The notes under the pieces are model-generated. The model worked only from the letters and a program-made list of their open reading frames with translations, searched no databases and was not told where the DNA came from. From Liolophura sinensis (taxonomy: Eukaryota > Mollusca > Polyplacophora > Chitonida > Chitonidae), in the NCBI RefSeq assembly GCF_032854445.1, contig NC_088300.1, forward strand, positions 16,993,570 through 17,057,569: a stretch of 64,000 nucleotides of DNA, in the 5' to 3' direction. Positions 1 through 13,100 of this stretch are shown here, one piece after another. Position numbers and translations under genes: made by a program. Position 1 is the stretch's first letter; every line of letters begins with the position of its first letter.

Positions 1-35
1 CCACACTTTCTTTACATGCACTTATGCTGACTTAC

Positions 36-126
36 CTTCAAAAAGTTCTCGGGTAAAAGGAAAGTCCGATGAGCAGTTCCTTAGCTCGTTGATGTTAAAC
101 CGTTGGCGCCACATTTTGCTCAACAT
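36..126 (-). CDS. First coding exon of an unrecognised gene (runs off left edge)
   Basis: Read on the minus strand, an ATG at 126 opens a frame of 30 codons plus one base that begins MLSKMWRQRFNINELR and ends at a strong donor (GAAG then GTAAGT, GT at 35-34). In-frame TAG and TAA codons stand immediately before the ATG, so this start is firm for the frame. I do not recognise the protein. The rest of the gene lies to the left of the window. It would be transcribed away from ZRANB3, whose start is 3.9 kb to the right. It could also be a chance open frame next to a donor-like site. Confidence 0.5.
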
Positions 127-469
127 TTACTAGAGGCGAACCGCTCCACTGCACTGATGAAATGAGCTAGAGGCAAGTAATTTCAGGTACTGGAATACCT
201 TCTTCTGATTGTGTCTCTCTCATGGTTCCATGGTAATGTCACCTGAGAGACAAGAATTCAGAAGTATTATACACCTGCAATCAGTCCTTACATGGTTATT
301 ATGTCTTCCCTAGTATGCACACATGTACAGAGTTACACACATACAACAATTAAATAGAGTCTTCACCACCTAAATTGCACGCAGGTGAGGACAATTATAA
401 CATATACATCGAATCCTTCATTAATATATGAAAGAGTTCATAACACATGTAATAATAACCATATATAAA

Positions 470-525
470 AGTGAGTGAGTGACTGAGTGTGTGCTTGGGG
501 TTTATGCTTAAGGTTGTTAAACCAA
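470..525 (-). repeat. 3'-tail fragment of SINE family B
   Basis: On the minus strand it reads AAACCCCAAGCAC followed by CACTCA-type repeats. This matches the 3' end of the fuller copy at 18085-18412. Confidence 0.45.
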
Positions 526-1154
526 TCAGGAGCACCATGTGTCACCTGAAAAAGCTAAACTCTAGCTGAAATAGTATACAAAGATGAGTTTGGAAAAATT
601 TCTCATTTGAAAAACAGACCACCATCAAATATGCTTCTCAGCTGTTTTCTATGCCATAGAATAAATCTGTGACTTTGGCCTGCTTTAAACAATACATATT
701 ACTATACATGTTTGTGTACACAAAATAATCCTGACAGATCACAATGTACAGCTTGAGTACCTGTAAAACCAGATGTTGTGTTTGTGTCTAACTGTGCATA
801 CATAATTATCTGTCAGGCACGTGTGTTCTGGCTGTGCATCACTTAATACACTACTTGTATAGGTTAGGTAATTAAATCTCTTGGCAGAGATTTGTCCTAG
901 AGCAACAAGCTTCTGTATACATATTAAATTCAATTAATTTTGTTCAGTCTCTATATGCATGACAGCATTTTGTTTCCACCACTGTCTTTATATAACTCAT
1001 TGTAAAAGTACTTTTCTGATTTGCCATACTTCATTGTTTAGTAATTTACATGTAGGCCATTAGTAAATTGGTTCGAGTTTTCATTTGTATATAAAATTCA
1101 CACAGTTAGCAACAGAAATTACCGATCTGTACACATAAACCTGCATTTTCATGA

Positions 1155-1468
1155 ACTAGTGAGTGAATGTTTGGTTAGTTACATGACGACAAAGGAATCC
1201 TTAGGGTGCATGTAATGTGCCTCCTTGTTTCAGGGCGGGTTTCCACCACTCTTTTATCTAGAGCTGCTTCAGAGAGATGCCTTACTGAAGGCAAGTAAGC
1301 CGCCCGCCTGAGACATTATACTGATACAGGTCAACCAGTAGTTGCACTATCCCAGGTGATCTGTTACAACTTCCTCTTTTAAAGTCTTTGGTGTGACTTG
1401 ACCCAGGATTGAACCTGGATCTACTGCCCTCAAAGCGGACGCTCTACCAACTGTGCTATGGGGGCCAG
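1155..1468 (-). repeat. SINE family B, near full length
   Basis: On the minus strand the element starts with a tRNA-like head (A-box region AGTTGGTAGAGCG, B-box GGTTCAATCC). Its body is shared with 18085-18412: TTTAAAAGAGGAAGTTGTAA, then ACTGGTTGACC, then GGAGGCACATTACA, then CTAAGGATTCCTT. Two such copies with the same order of blocks in one window support a dispersed tRNA-derived SINE. Confidence 0.75.
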
Positions 1469-1780
1469 TGAACTATTGAGAGCATGGGACCATAGTTGAG
1501 AGTTTTTTTATGCCATTTATATCTACTGCATGGAAGTTAAATGTTTGTGTCTTAGTTTTTTCTTCACCTATATTGAAATTTGAGCACACCCTACTTGTAC
1601 CTGAAAATACATCACCAGACTGTAGTTATTAAATCCAGAACATCATTATTTAAGTCACTGTGCAAATAATATTTTCACATATCTCAATTTTAACTCATAA
1701 AAATGCCCTGGCTTCCTCAAAAATCTAGACTCCTCACCTTATAGTTCATGCTTTATCTTCAATGGTTATTCTAATAGGTA

Positions 1781-1950
1781 ATGCTGGCTTCCTCACTGGC
1801 TGTGTGTGGGAAGGTCTGCAGCAATCTGCGGATGGTCGTGGGTTCCCATCGGGCTCTGCCCGGTTTCCATCTACCATAACGCTGGCCACTGTCATATAAG
1901 TGAAATATTCTTGAGTAGGTAAAACACCAATCAAATAATATAAATAAAAT
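1781..1950 (+). repeat. SINE family A, 5'-truncated
   Basis: It contains the family A body (GGATGGTCGTGGGTT, GGGCTCTGCCCGGTTTCC, GTGAAATATTCTTGAGTA) and the ACACCAATCAAATAA tail. The tRNA-like head is missing. Confidence 0.8.
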
Positions 1951-2970
1951 ATTCTAATAGGTGCACATGTGATATTTACACCTACATGCAAACAGTTACA
2001 TGCAGTGCAAAGCATATTGGCTAACATGATCGGAATTCTTGCCTTTCAAGGCTAACATTAACCTTGTCTCTTCTTTGTATTTCTCATGATCATCACATCA
2101 TAAGCGCATGACTATCAAACACTAGCAAATGTAGTACCCCTACCAATTCAAGTTTTTGGTTAAGCAACCACAGATTTTGTCTCAGATAATCATACATATT
2201 TGGTTTACTGCTGATATGGTATCTGTCAAATTACAAGGGCTATATACGTCTACAACTGTCATTAACCTTTGACCTAAAAGCAAAATAACTATATTGCTTT
2301 TACATGAAGTTGTCAGTGATTACTCTTTTACTCAATTATACATGTTATTGTTAAAGTCTAAAAAACTTTTCTCCCTATGGTATCAAAAAAAAAAATCAGT
2401 GACTTTTCAATGGGCCAGTGTTTCATGTTGTCATCTTACAATTAAGAAAGATTCAAACTCAAAGCAGGTTGATCAATATTAAATACTCTCATTTGGTTAA
2501 GTGCATATGCTACACACATAAACTGCTTACTTAATTTGAGATGATCTGTACATTAATACAGATACATGTAATTACTAGTCACTAGTACCTTGTTAGACAG
2601 AAACTGATCAAGTATTAACAGTGGTATAGTTACATAGACCTGTAAATCATTAGGTATAGATGTAGCTATCACTTGCATGCACATAAGAAATAAGCCAAAG
2701 ATATAGACTGAATCTAATGTACCAGTGTAAGATAGATGTCATTGTAAGGCTCAATTCACTGGAGCTTTGGAACGGTTTTTTGTGAGTTTGTGAGTCACAC
2801 AATAACATGTAAAATTCAATTTTCAGAAGCCCTCAAAACCATAGTTTTGATACCAAAGTTTTTCTGAAAAGAATTTAATCAAATTTCACAAAAAACTGTT
2901 TAAGGTGGATGAATCAATCAGAATCAAGCAAAATATGTCACTCATACATACAAATATGGTAGACCTACTT

Positions 2971-3124
2971 ATTTATTTCTTTATTTGATTGGTGTTTTAC
3001 GCCATACTCAAGAATATTTCACTTATACAAGGGCGGCCAGCATTATAGTGGGTGGAAACCGGGCAGAGCCCGGGGGAAACCCACGACCATCCGCAGTTTG
3101 CTGACAGACCTTCCCATGCACGGC
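2971..3124 (-). repeat. SINE family A, 5'-truncated, with target-site duplication
   Basis: A minus-strand family A body and tail. The 13-bp word GGTAGACCTACTT occurs at 2958-2970 and 3125-3137, directly flanking the element as a target-site duplication. Confidence 0.85.
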
Positions 3125-4009
3125 GGTAGACCTACTTCTGTAATATCATATTAGACTGGGAGTAAATACCCCATCAGTCATAACCTAGTTCAACAGAGCG
3201 GATAAACGCATATATATGCTTTCTGCCATCCACAAGAAGCCTGTGCACAAAAATACATACATGCCTGCAGTGAGATTCAGGACTGAGTATGACATATATT
3301 TGAAGCTCGCCTAAGCCCCAACATGAGTAAGCTGCAATTAACTCCTTATCAACGTAAACCAAACCTTATGTGAATACTTGAAGCTTCCTTGCTCTTCAGC
3401 ACACGAATTTCCTCACGTCATTTATAACTGTAGGCTGTGTAGCCCACAGGCGTAGGGATGTCGGGGGCAGAGAACACAGATGTCTGAGATGATGACAGCA
3501 GCCTGCAGGTAGATGCAGCGGGCGTGGCGACTGACCGGGAATACAAAATTGTACAGCCCTTACGCCTGTAAATTGTAATACGCGACTGTCTGGCTACTCA
3601 ACACAAGTTAACGTCATCCAATGTATTACTCATTAGCCTACTCTAATCACAGAAGGCTTATACTGTTACACAATCACAGGGCTTTACGTTATCGCAAACT
3701 GCGCGCAGCGATAGTCACGTGCATATGTCGCTTCATGATTGAAATACCGGGCGTGTCCAAATGAGACATCTTACGAGGAGTGAACAACTTATAAGGATGG
3801 ATTAGGCAGGCAACCCATGAGATACGTTTCGACAGATTAAGTTCTCAAATCTAAAGATATCCTATATTGGCTCTAGATCGCGTCATCGACTTGCATAGCA
3901 TTCAAGAAAATCCAAGCATTTGCCTAAAAATATTACGGAAATTTTATATACATCCCTATCATGCAAGATGGATTAACCTGATAAACCGGAAGGGAAAGTG
4001 TGCTCGAGA

Positions 4010-4116
4010 ATGGCGGGTGATTGCAAACTTTCAGGAAGATTGCCACAAAAACTTATTGAATATTTGATGCCATTTCAGAGGAATGGCATTCAGTTTGCCA
4101 TTTCAAAGAATGGAAA
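4010..4116 (+). CDS. ZRANB3: ZRANB3 exon 1
   Basis: Starts at GAGAATGGCGGG, an ATG in a YY1/TISU-like context. It encodes [20 protein letters not shown] and the PFQRNG Q-motif-like segment that opens SNF2 domains, and ends in phase 2 at GTAAGA. Confidence 0.85.
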
Positions 4117-7100
4117 GTAAGAATTTAGTCAAACAGATCGCTACTGATATATAACTGCATTTTGTTCACTGATATGTGTAACCACCAGCTGCTTTTTGCG
4201 TTCCTTATCTTAAATTAGCAGATAATTACGTTTCTTATCTTTTCGTCTGTCGATTTATTAGCACAACGTCGATCGCTTATTACGTTGGCCGTATGAGCCC
4301 AAGATTCCTACAGACAATCTCAATGTATTTGTTAAGGCAGGTTTTCAAATGTAGAGCACTCTGATGTTGGTTTTAGGGCCAAAGAAAATTTTGCCAAACC
4401 CAGTGTTGGGGCAATCTTGGACTAACCAGAGCTGAATTTCATGACAGTTCCTAGCTCTGTAGGCATGGTGGCTAGGGTGGCTTAATTACATATACTATCA
4501 CAGCCCAGTTTTGTTCCATAAATTTAGCTTGAACGCCTCTGTACTTTACATGTTGTTCCAATACACTAATGCTGGCCACCAAACTGTCAGGTACAAGTAG
4601 GCGTCCTCATTTCATTTTTCATTAGTGGTATATACACACAAACATGAAACTGGTTGAAATTGAACAAATTCTATCTCCAACCCCCATGTTTGCATGCATA
4701 CTCCTCACAGTTGATGAATCATTTGTACATGTAGTCACCATACTAGGTTATAGAGGAGTTGCATGACCTACTTATGGTAGCCATATTGAAGTACAGTAGC
4801 TAGAGCAGCCCATATCAACAGGACTCCAATACGGCCACAGACCCCCATAAAGTTTCAATAAGTGACAGTGTTAACATTCAGTGGTGTAGCTCAGCCCCAA
4901 ACATTCCATGGCCAATAAGCTTTGCATACCTGGCCCAGCCTGTGAGAAAGAAACCATAAAAATCTTGATACAGGTTGACCGTCAAAATCTCGACCTTTCT
5001 ATTTCGGCAGCTGGAAGGCGTGCCTAGCAACACCATGGGGATGTCACTTGCAGCCCCATCACCACCTGTCTCCTTGTGCTCTCGCCCTGAATTTCAAATT
5101 TTCATCATTAAAACTCATACCTGCCCAAAGCTTAGACAATTTCCATCATTTTGATACCGAGCATGCACCTGTACACCAAAAATGGCAGGCTGGCAGCGAA
5201 AAAAGACTTCACAACCTAAAAGATGATGTCACATGCAACCCCTCTATTGAGTTTGACCTTTTGACACATGAGTTTAAGATCAGTCTCACCAGTAATGATC
5301 TCATGCAGACCCATAATCAACATTCGTCACTAAAAACATTTCTGTGCAAAATATTACCTATTGGTGTAAGTCATGTAAAGCTAGACCAGGAACTTGGCTG
5401 GTTATCTCCCTTGTATACTCTGTCAGGAGATCACGCTGAAGCCTTTGCAGCTCTCCATTTGCATTATGCTTTGACTGTTCTACATGTATTCTTAGTAAAA
5501 CCCACATACTGTTTGGTCGTGGGCCTCTCTTGTTAGAAAGAAACCCAAGGATAAACATCAAAACTCTGACTCAAGTTTTCCTCCATGGCCATGGTTAGCT
5601 TCCTTTTTAGTTTTGACTTCAGTACATATACAGCCCTGGCTGGCCTAATTCCGTTTAATGGGTCTTCATCACAAAGTAAAGAACTGGGGGAGGGCAGGGG
5701 GTAATTAATTTGAGAAAGATAGGCAATAAGCTATCCATAGTAAAAAAATTCTTTGTTTAATCTCATCCATTGGGTATGGTTTGTGAAAGTAAACTTCCCC
5801 CTTTTTTTCAGGTGCCTTATTGCTGATGAGGTAAGTATATATTATTATATTTTTCATCTTTATGTTTTGAAGTCAAAGATTAATCTTGAGAATTTAATGT
5901 CAGGATCTGATTGTGTTTTAAAAATATCCAAGTTGGGTTCACGGAAATGGAATGATTAAAGCAATTTATTGTTGTGAAATAAAATAGATGTAGTAATAGG
6001 CATCATCTGAATTACCTCCCTTGTTACACGATAGTGACTATGATGTAACATGAGATTAGTTTTTGAGGGTGAGAAACTATGAGAAATGGGACCTTGCCTA
6101 ATTAAATGCTTAGCTAATGTAGAATATACATATTTGACGGAGTTCAGTGAAGCTGTTTTTTGTATTTAATAACAGTACTTGGGATTTTTACATTATCTTG
6201 AAATGGATTAAAAAAAGTACATAATGCTTGTCCTAGGCTTTCCAAATCAGTTTACAAAATTAAAATGAGGTTTGATGATTTAGCAAAATTTCTCACCCTG
6301 TACACATGACTACAGATATCTAAATACATGGGTTATATGTGAGTATGGTTTAAATCACTAGTTAAATTAATATTAAATATATATCATTCTGTGTCCAGAT
6401 GGGTCTAGGGAAGACGATCCAGGCTATAGCTGTGGCTTGTTACTACCGTGAGGAGTGGCCTGTGTTGATCATTGTGCCGTCATCACTGAGATATCCCTGG
6501 GTGGAGGAGCTGGAGAAATGGCTGCCGGACGTTCATCCTCATGATATAAACCTCATACAGAGTGGCACTGATGCCAGGTAAGATGATGCACATGTAAGGG
6601 CTGGATTAAGGTTTTACGCTTGTCTTGTTGTAAAGGTTTTTCAGACTCTGAAGCTGACCATCACCTTTCCAGTTTTGCTCTACAAGATCTGACATTCTGT
6701 AGCATCTGGACAGCGGCAGTGTTGCGTTTGTTGTGTTCAGATGTGATTTTTTTTTACCTTGACCATAAACTATGACTGTTTTATGACCTTCATAAAATAT
6801 ATTTGTGTATTCCGAGTGCAATCCATCTTTGTTCTGGGTTGCAGTGGTATTACTAAAGCCAGGGTGACCTTGGTGACCTTTGGCCTCCTGAGTTCACGGA
6901 GCAGTGTTGTTGTGAAAGAAGCTCTGAAGAACCAGAAATTCAAGGTTGTGATTGTAGATGAGTCTCACTACATAAAGAACTTCCGCACAGCGTGCAGTCA
7001 GAGCGTGGTACCTCTGGTCAAGCAAGCAGACAGAAGAATCTTACTGTCTGGCACCCCGGCTCTTGCCAGGCCTGTGGAGGTGAGGATAACCTTAAGCCTT

Positions 7101-10100
7101 TACAACCATACTCCTTACACGCATGTGCCGCACTCTAGGCTCCCTTTACATCATTGCCACTACTAGACAAGCTTGAGCTTTGGGGCCTGTTTGCACGTGG
7201 GTTTGTATAGGGTTAGCTTCTTCACTAATGGGCCCCTTTAATCAGCATTCATCAATAAAATGTTCCTTTTGTTTGACCTAAAATTTTGACCATGATTAAA
7301 TTTGCTCATTTTACTTGGTTCTGTTTATTGGAAAAAAGGTATTTTAAGTTTATGTAGATGCAACGATAATGCTGCAACCAGAAATGATGTATGCATTTAT
7401 TTGCTGCTAAAAATGGTTAGGCTAACTGAAGTTTTCCGTAAAAAGGGGCAAGCTGTCTTTAGCTTATTTGATTCTCTGGGTACATTTTGGAATTTTTCAG
7501 TATTCATTCATTTATTTGTCATACTGTATCATGATCCTTGTAGCTCTTCCCACAGCTAGATGCCCTGCTACCAGGAAAATTTGGCAACTGGTGGAAGTTC
7601 ACAGATCGCTACTGTGATGCCCAGATACAGTGGTTTGGCAAACAACGCAGAAGAAAAGTTGAGTAAGTAATCAAGGTAATTATGATTATTACAGCATGTC
7701 TAGTATGTTGTAGCCTAGCCATAATGTCACCTCATTATTCAACTAAATTGGATAGAAGATGACCAAATTATATATCCCCAAAATTACTGCTGAAATTCAG
7801 TGTGAAACTGTGGAAAATTGTATTATAAGCCAGGAGCTTGCTGCATACGTTTAAGCCATGAATGGAAGATAATTCAACTAACACCCCCTACTGACTGACT
7901 GCAGTGTGTGTTTCTCAGAGGAGCCAGGAACATGGAGGAGCAGGAGACTGTCAGTCTGTGTGTCTGACTGACTACTGTTTGTATGTCTCAGTGAAACCAG
8001 CAACTTGAGGGACCTGCAGACCATGTCAGCCTGTCTGTCTGAATCTGTATAACTGTCAATCTACTGTTTGTTTTGTCTGTCTGTCTGTCTGTCTGATTGA
8101 CTCTCATTTCTGTGTCTTAGTGGGGCCAGTAACTTGGAGGAGCTACAGACTCGTCTGACTTCTGAGGTCATGATACGCAGGGAGAAGAAGGATGTACTTA
8201 CCCAGCTACCACCAAAACGAAGACAGCGCATCCTGTTTGACCTCAAAGACTCTGACCTGAAAACGGTATCAGCCATTCAGGCCACTAATGAAACATAAGA
8301 CACTTTGTTCTCTATCTTGCGGTCTAGTCTACTTTTGTTAGTAACGTAATGAAATGCAAGTTAATACGAAAAATAGTGAACGATAAAGTAAGATTTTGTT
8401 GACAAAAGCAGTTGTCTGCGTACAAGTATCTTCTCAATAGTGGTATACGTCCAGGTTTTTGTCCCATAAGTGGATTTGAAGATGATGTCAGTTACTGTTT
8501 TTGGACATATGCAATTTATCCATTATGTTATTGGAGGGGCTTGACAAAGTTGATTCAAAAGTAGGATTTTTTTTGATTGTACATATTATCTCGAAGGGCA
8601 TATCCTCAACATTATGTATATGTTTTAGGATATTTTAGACACCTTTGAAGAGCTGCAGTCATATCTGGTGAAAGCTGGTCCTGATTTGAGCAATGCCTCA
8701 TCAATTACTATCGATAGAAAGGAAAAGCCAAAGAGAAGGAAGTCTGCTAAACATAAACTTATAGGGGAGATAACCTTTGTAGAGAGTCCTGAGCATAAGG
8801 GAAATAACTCTGTAATAGGTTTGTCTGGAAACGATTCAGCTGATGATCATGTCATGGCTAATGAACAGAACTTAACTGTAAATAAACACAAGTCAAGAGT
8901 TCAGAAAGACAAGAAGACTGATAAACAAGAGATTTCTGGCGATCCGAGTGAGAAAAGAGTAACCATGCTCAGTCTGATATCCAAACTCTACAAGCTCACA
9001 GGAGAGGCAAAGGTGGGTTGTGAGAACTGGATGATTTCATTTTGTTGTCAGATGTGGCTTGAAATATGACTTACTTAGACACACCTGTAATTGGTTTCAT
9101 CCTATGAAATGTGTTGTTGGTTTCATCCTGTGAAGTGTGGTGTTGGTTTATGCCTAAATTAGAAATTTTTCAGGGCATGTGTGACATAGAGAAAGGTATG
9201 ATTGGTCAGTACCTGTAATGTTCTATGATTGGTCAATACCTGTAATGTTCCCACTTTGTATATCCTTCCAGGTATCATATTGATTTGTTTCATTGCCTGG
9301 TACATGTCTCTCATGGTTTTTTATATGAACTTCAATAATACCTACAATTTTAGACCTATGACTTGTTAAACTTTCATGATATTTTTCTTCCAGATTGGTC
9401 CAGCCAAAGATTATGTCCAGCTGCTCTGTGAGAACCCATCATTGAAGTTGCTAGTGTTTGCCTATCACCACACTATGATGGATGGCATTCAACAGACGCT
9501 GTGGGAAAACAAGGTCAAGTTTATCAGAATTGATGGGAACACCAAGCCATCAGAACGCCTTGTGAGTCTTAAGGGTTTCTACATGTTCATAGTGTGTTAA
9601 TAAGCATCCGAAACGCCATCAGAATGTTGTCTATAGGAGGATAACGCCGTGATTCAACCCATTACTCAGTGGTTATACCAGTGGAAGGAGTTGTCCTTCC
9701 TGTTAGACAACATCCATATGGCACTATGCCTGTCTCGATCATGGGCAATAACTGAGTATTGTTTCTCATTATCAGTGTATTTATTTATTTATTTGATTGG
9801 TGTTTTACGTACTCAAGAATATTTCACTTTTACGACGACGGCCATCATTATGGTGGGAGGAAACCGGGCAGAGCCCGAGGGAAACCCACGACCATCTGCA
9901 AGCTGCTGACAGATCTTCTCACTTACATCTAGGGAGGAGGCCAGCATGAGCTGCACTTGAACTCACGGTGACCACATTGGTGAGAGGCTCCAGGGTCATT
10001 ATGCTGCGCTAACCAACTGAACCACGTGAGACCTCCATTATCAGTTTAGAACAACATATAATTATAACAACTGCACGTACCTGGATTAATTTCACAAGTA

Positions 10101-13100
10101 TAGATGTGTATGAGTTTTGTAGAAATCTGTAGTGTTCATGTATTAGTTGAGTGGTTGTTGAGGGGGATAGCACTTCAGCGTGATACAATAACCCAGGAGC
10201 CTCTCACCAGTGTGGTCACTGTGAGTTCAAGTCCAGCTTATGCTGGCTTCCTCTCCAGGCCATACTCAGGAAAGGCTGCCAGCAAATTGTGGATGGTTGT
10301 GGGTTTTTCCGGGTCCTACCTGGTTTCCTCCCACCATAATGCTGGCTGCCGTCATATATGTGAAATATTCTTGAGTGTGGCGTAAAACACCAATCAAATA
10401 AATAAATAAATAAAGAACTTTTAGTTGAGTTGGGGAGCTGGTTACATTGATGATTGGCCTTACGATTTGATCTATATACGTTCGTTAATATGTAGTCCAT
10501 CAGCATCAAGCTTCGAAAGTACCGTACCATGTCACCATGATATAAAGTACCTCATCACCATGATATAAAGAAATTTTCTTCATTATTGAGCTACATGCAA
10601 TCCCCATTCAAGTAAATGAATATGTCTTATATATTTATTGTTGCAGTATTTTGTCCAGCAGTTTCAGGCTGACCCAGACTGTAGAGTGGCCATACTCAGT
10701 ATACTTGCAGCAGGTGTGGTGGGTAGTCTCCCTTGATATTGTATGGTATCCATTCATTCATCATTCATTTAAAGATGGTCAAATTAACAGGATTTAGACA
10801 AGTGAAACAGTGAGTTTTATACATATCACATGAAAAGTAGAAAATAAACATTGTATTGCTCTTTGCGTGTATGTATTTGGAAAGACCATAATGTATTAAA
10901 ACAGTGTTAATTTTTCAGACATTTTACTTCCATTTGAAAAATGGTAGTCACTGGTGGGTATTGCTGTCCTGTACTGTAGCTGCATTGGGTAAGACAGTAT
11001 CTTGTAGTGTGATAAGTCTTAACCTGAGGATTTTCACTTAATCTAGGGACTGACCTTCACAGCAGCCAAGCTGGTTATGTTTGCGGAGATGTACTGGACC
11101 CCCGGGGTGATGATTCAGTGTGAGGACAGAGCTCACAGGATTGGCCAAACTAGCTGTGTACCTGTCCATTACCTGGTTGCCAAGGGAACAATGGATGAGT
11201 GGGTGTGGTCAGCTGTCTGTAAGAAGGTGAGTTGAAAGGTGTCAGTACTATAAACCCATGTAACATTGTTGTTAATTTTTGGTTTATTTTTCACTTGTTT
11301 TGAGAGAGTAGTAAATTTTAAAATTGTTGTTTGACACAGTCATCTTGTTTAAATTCTGAATATATAAGTATTTGGTTTGTACAGTATTTATTTTGAAGCT
11401 TGACACTATAAGAAAAGCTTAAATGTTGAAAAACCTCTTACACATAAATTTTCTTTTTATTTACAGTGTCTGATAACATGTAAATTTGACATCATAGTTC
11501 ACCATTCAAAATGTAAAGCAATAAATTGCAGAACAAGGTATGTAGAAACTCATACTGAAGGTTACTAGAATTGCCTTGTGGATTTAAATAATTACATTCA
11601 ATTCATTAATATTATAAAATGTAACCTGATCCATAAGAAATACTTATAGTTTTCTAGAGCTGACTAAATTTGTCGGAGTATTTTGTGTGTGTACCAGTTC
11701 ATTTTTCTATCAACAGACAACCATTGTGACAGCCACCCTCAACGGGCGTGTCCAAAGTTTGGAGGCTGATGAAGGGGACAGGTACCAGGTGGAGGTGTTG
11801 TCTAATGCTGAGGCCTGGGTGCCCTCAAGTCATTTGCCAGACATGGACCTCACAAGCTTCTTCCTCTCGCAGCAGGTGAGATGTGCTACACGTGGTGTGT
11901 TGGATGTGGCAAGAGAGGTATAGGATCTATCTATCACTGGTGCCATAAGGTTAATGGTAGTCTTAACACCTATGTGGAGAGGCTATTTTAGCACTAAAGG
12001 GAAGATACATGTATTGTACAGGACGGTGGGATGAGGAAGTGGAGGAGGGGGGATAATCACTTAGATTACTGGGTTAAGATACTAGCAAATACGGAAAAGA
12101 CAATGTGAGGTATTTATTTGTTTATTTGATTGTTGTTTTACGCCGTACTCAAGAACATTTGACTTATGCGACAGTGGCCAGCATTATGGTGGGAGGAAAC
12201 CAGACAGAGCCGGGGTGAGCACTATGAGGTATAGATCCAGTCCAACATTGAGGAGTGACTTTATATATTGGTGTATACAGAAAGTTTTTGGATACATATG
12301 TAGCACAACAGCCCGGTGGAGTTACTGTATGAGTTTTAGAAACATAACGTACATGCACCTGTATAAAATTGGGATCAGTTTTTTATAATTGAGATATGTT
12401 AAAATCTTCAGCTCACCATTAGCAAAAATGTTTTTGTTTTCTGATAGCCAGCTAACCAAAGATCTATTAAAGATTTCCTGACAAGTTCTCAAAGCAAGAA
12501 GAAGGATTCATCTTTGGAATCGTCACATCACAGGAAGAAAGGAAAAGACAGTAAAGAGAACACTGATGTCATTTGTGTGACGTTAAGTGATGACGAAGTA
12601 GATCAAAGGTCACCACAACTGTTTGATGATGGAATTCAGCGAGGCCAGAACAAACGGAAACGAAAATGTGGTGATGATGAGGAAGAGGTTACACCTGAAA
12701 AGCATGTGCTTGGTTACCCAGTTGTTGGTCTTCTGGAACAAGACGATGCAGACTCTGAAGACTTCTCTTCTCATCGGTCTGCATCGAGGAAAAAACTGAA
12801 ATTTACTGACAAACCTAAATCACCAGGATTTGAATGCTGGGAAGAAAACGACAATGAAAGTGGGGTGACAGTTTCTCACAGGAGTGAAGCTCAGAGGGAG
12901 AAACCTTCAGATTGGGGCTGTAGTGTTTGTACCTATTTGAATCATAGGTCACTGCCTTATTGTGAAATGTGTGAGACTCCAAAAGAACAGGCCAGCAAAT
13001 CCCAGAACAGCAGCCAAAAAACTGTTGAGGAAGGTGGAAGGCTAAATTGTGATGGCATTAAACAAACTGAAGATTTGGCTTTACTAGACAGTGTGACAAA

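Larger units (their letters stand above)
127..4009. other. Intergenic stretch between the left-edge gene and ZRANB3
   Basis: No convincing exon was seen. It holds SINE pieces (listed separately) and AT-rich sequence. The last 600 bases (about 3400-4009) are richer in GC and CG dinucleotides and probably carry the ZRANB3 promoter and 5' UTR, and perhaps upstream elements of the divergent gene. Confidence 0.5.

Noticed and set aside
1379-1459. A tRNA gene on the minus strand
   Set aside because: The A- and B-boxes are there, but the anticodon and acceptor stems have mismatches and the sequence continues into the body of SINE family B.
5048-5536. 162-codon plus-strand open frame in ZRANB3 intron 1
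   Set aside because: No domain, no splice signals that fit, and no resemblance to ZRANB3. Composition is like the surrounding intron. Possibly part of an unrecognised repeat.
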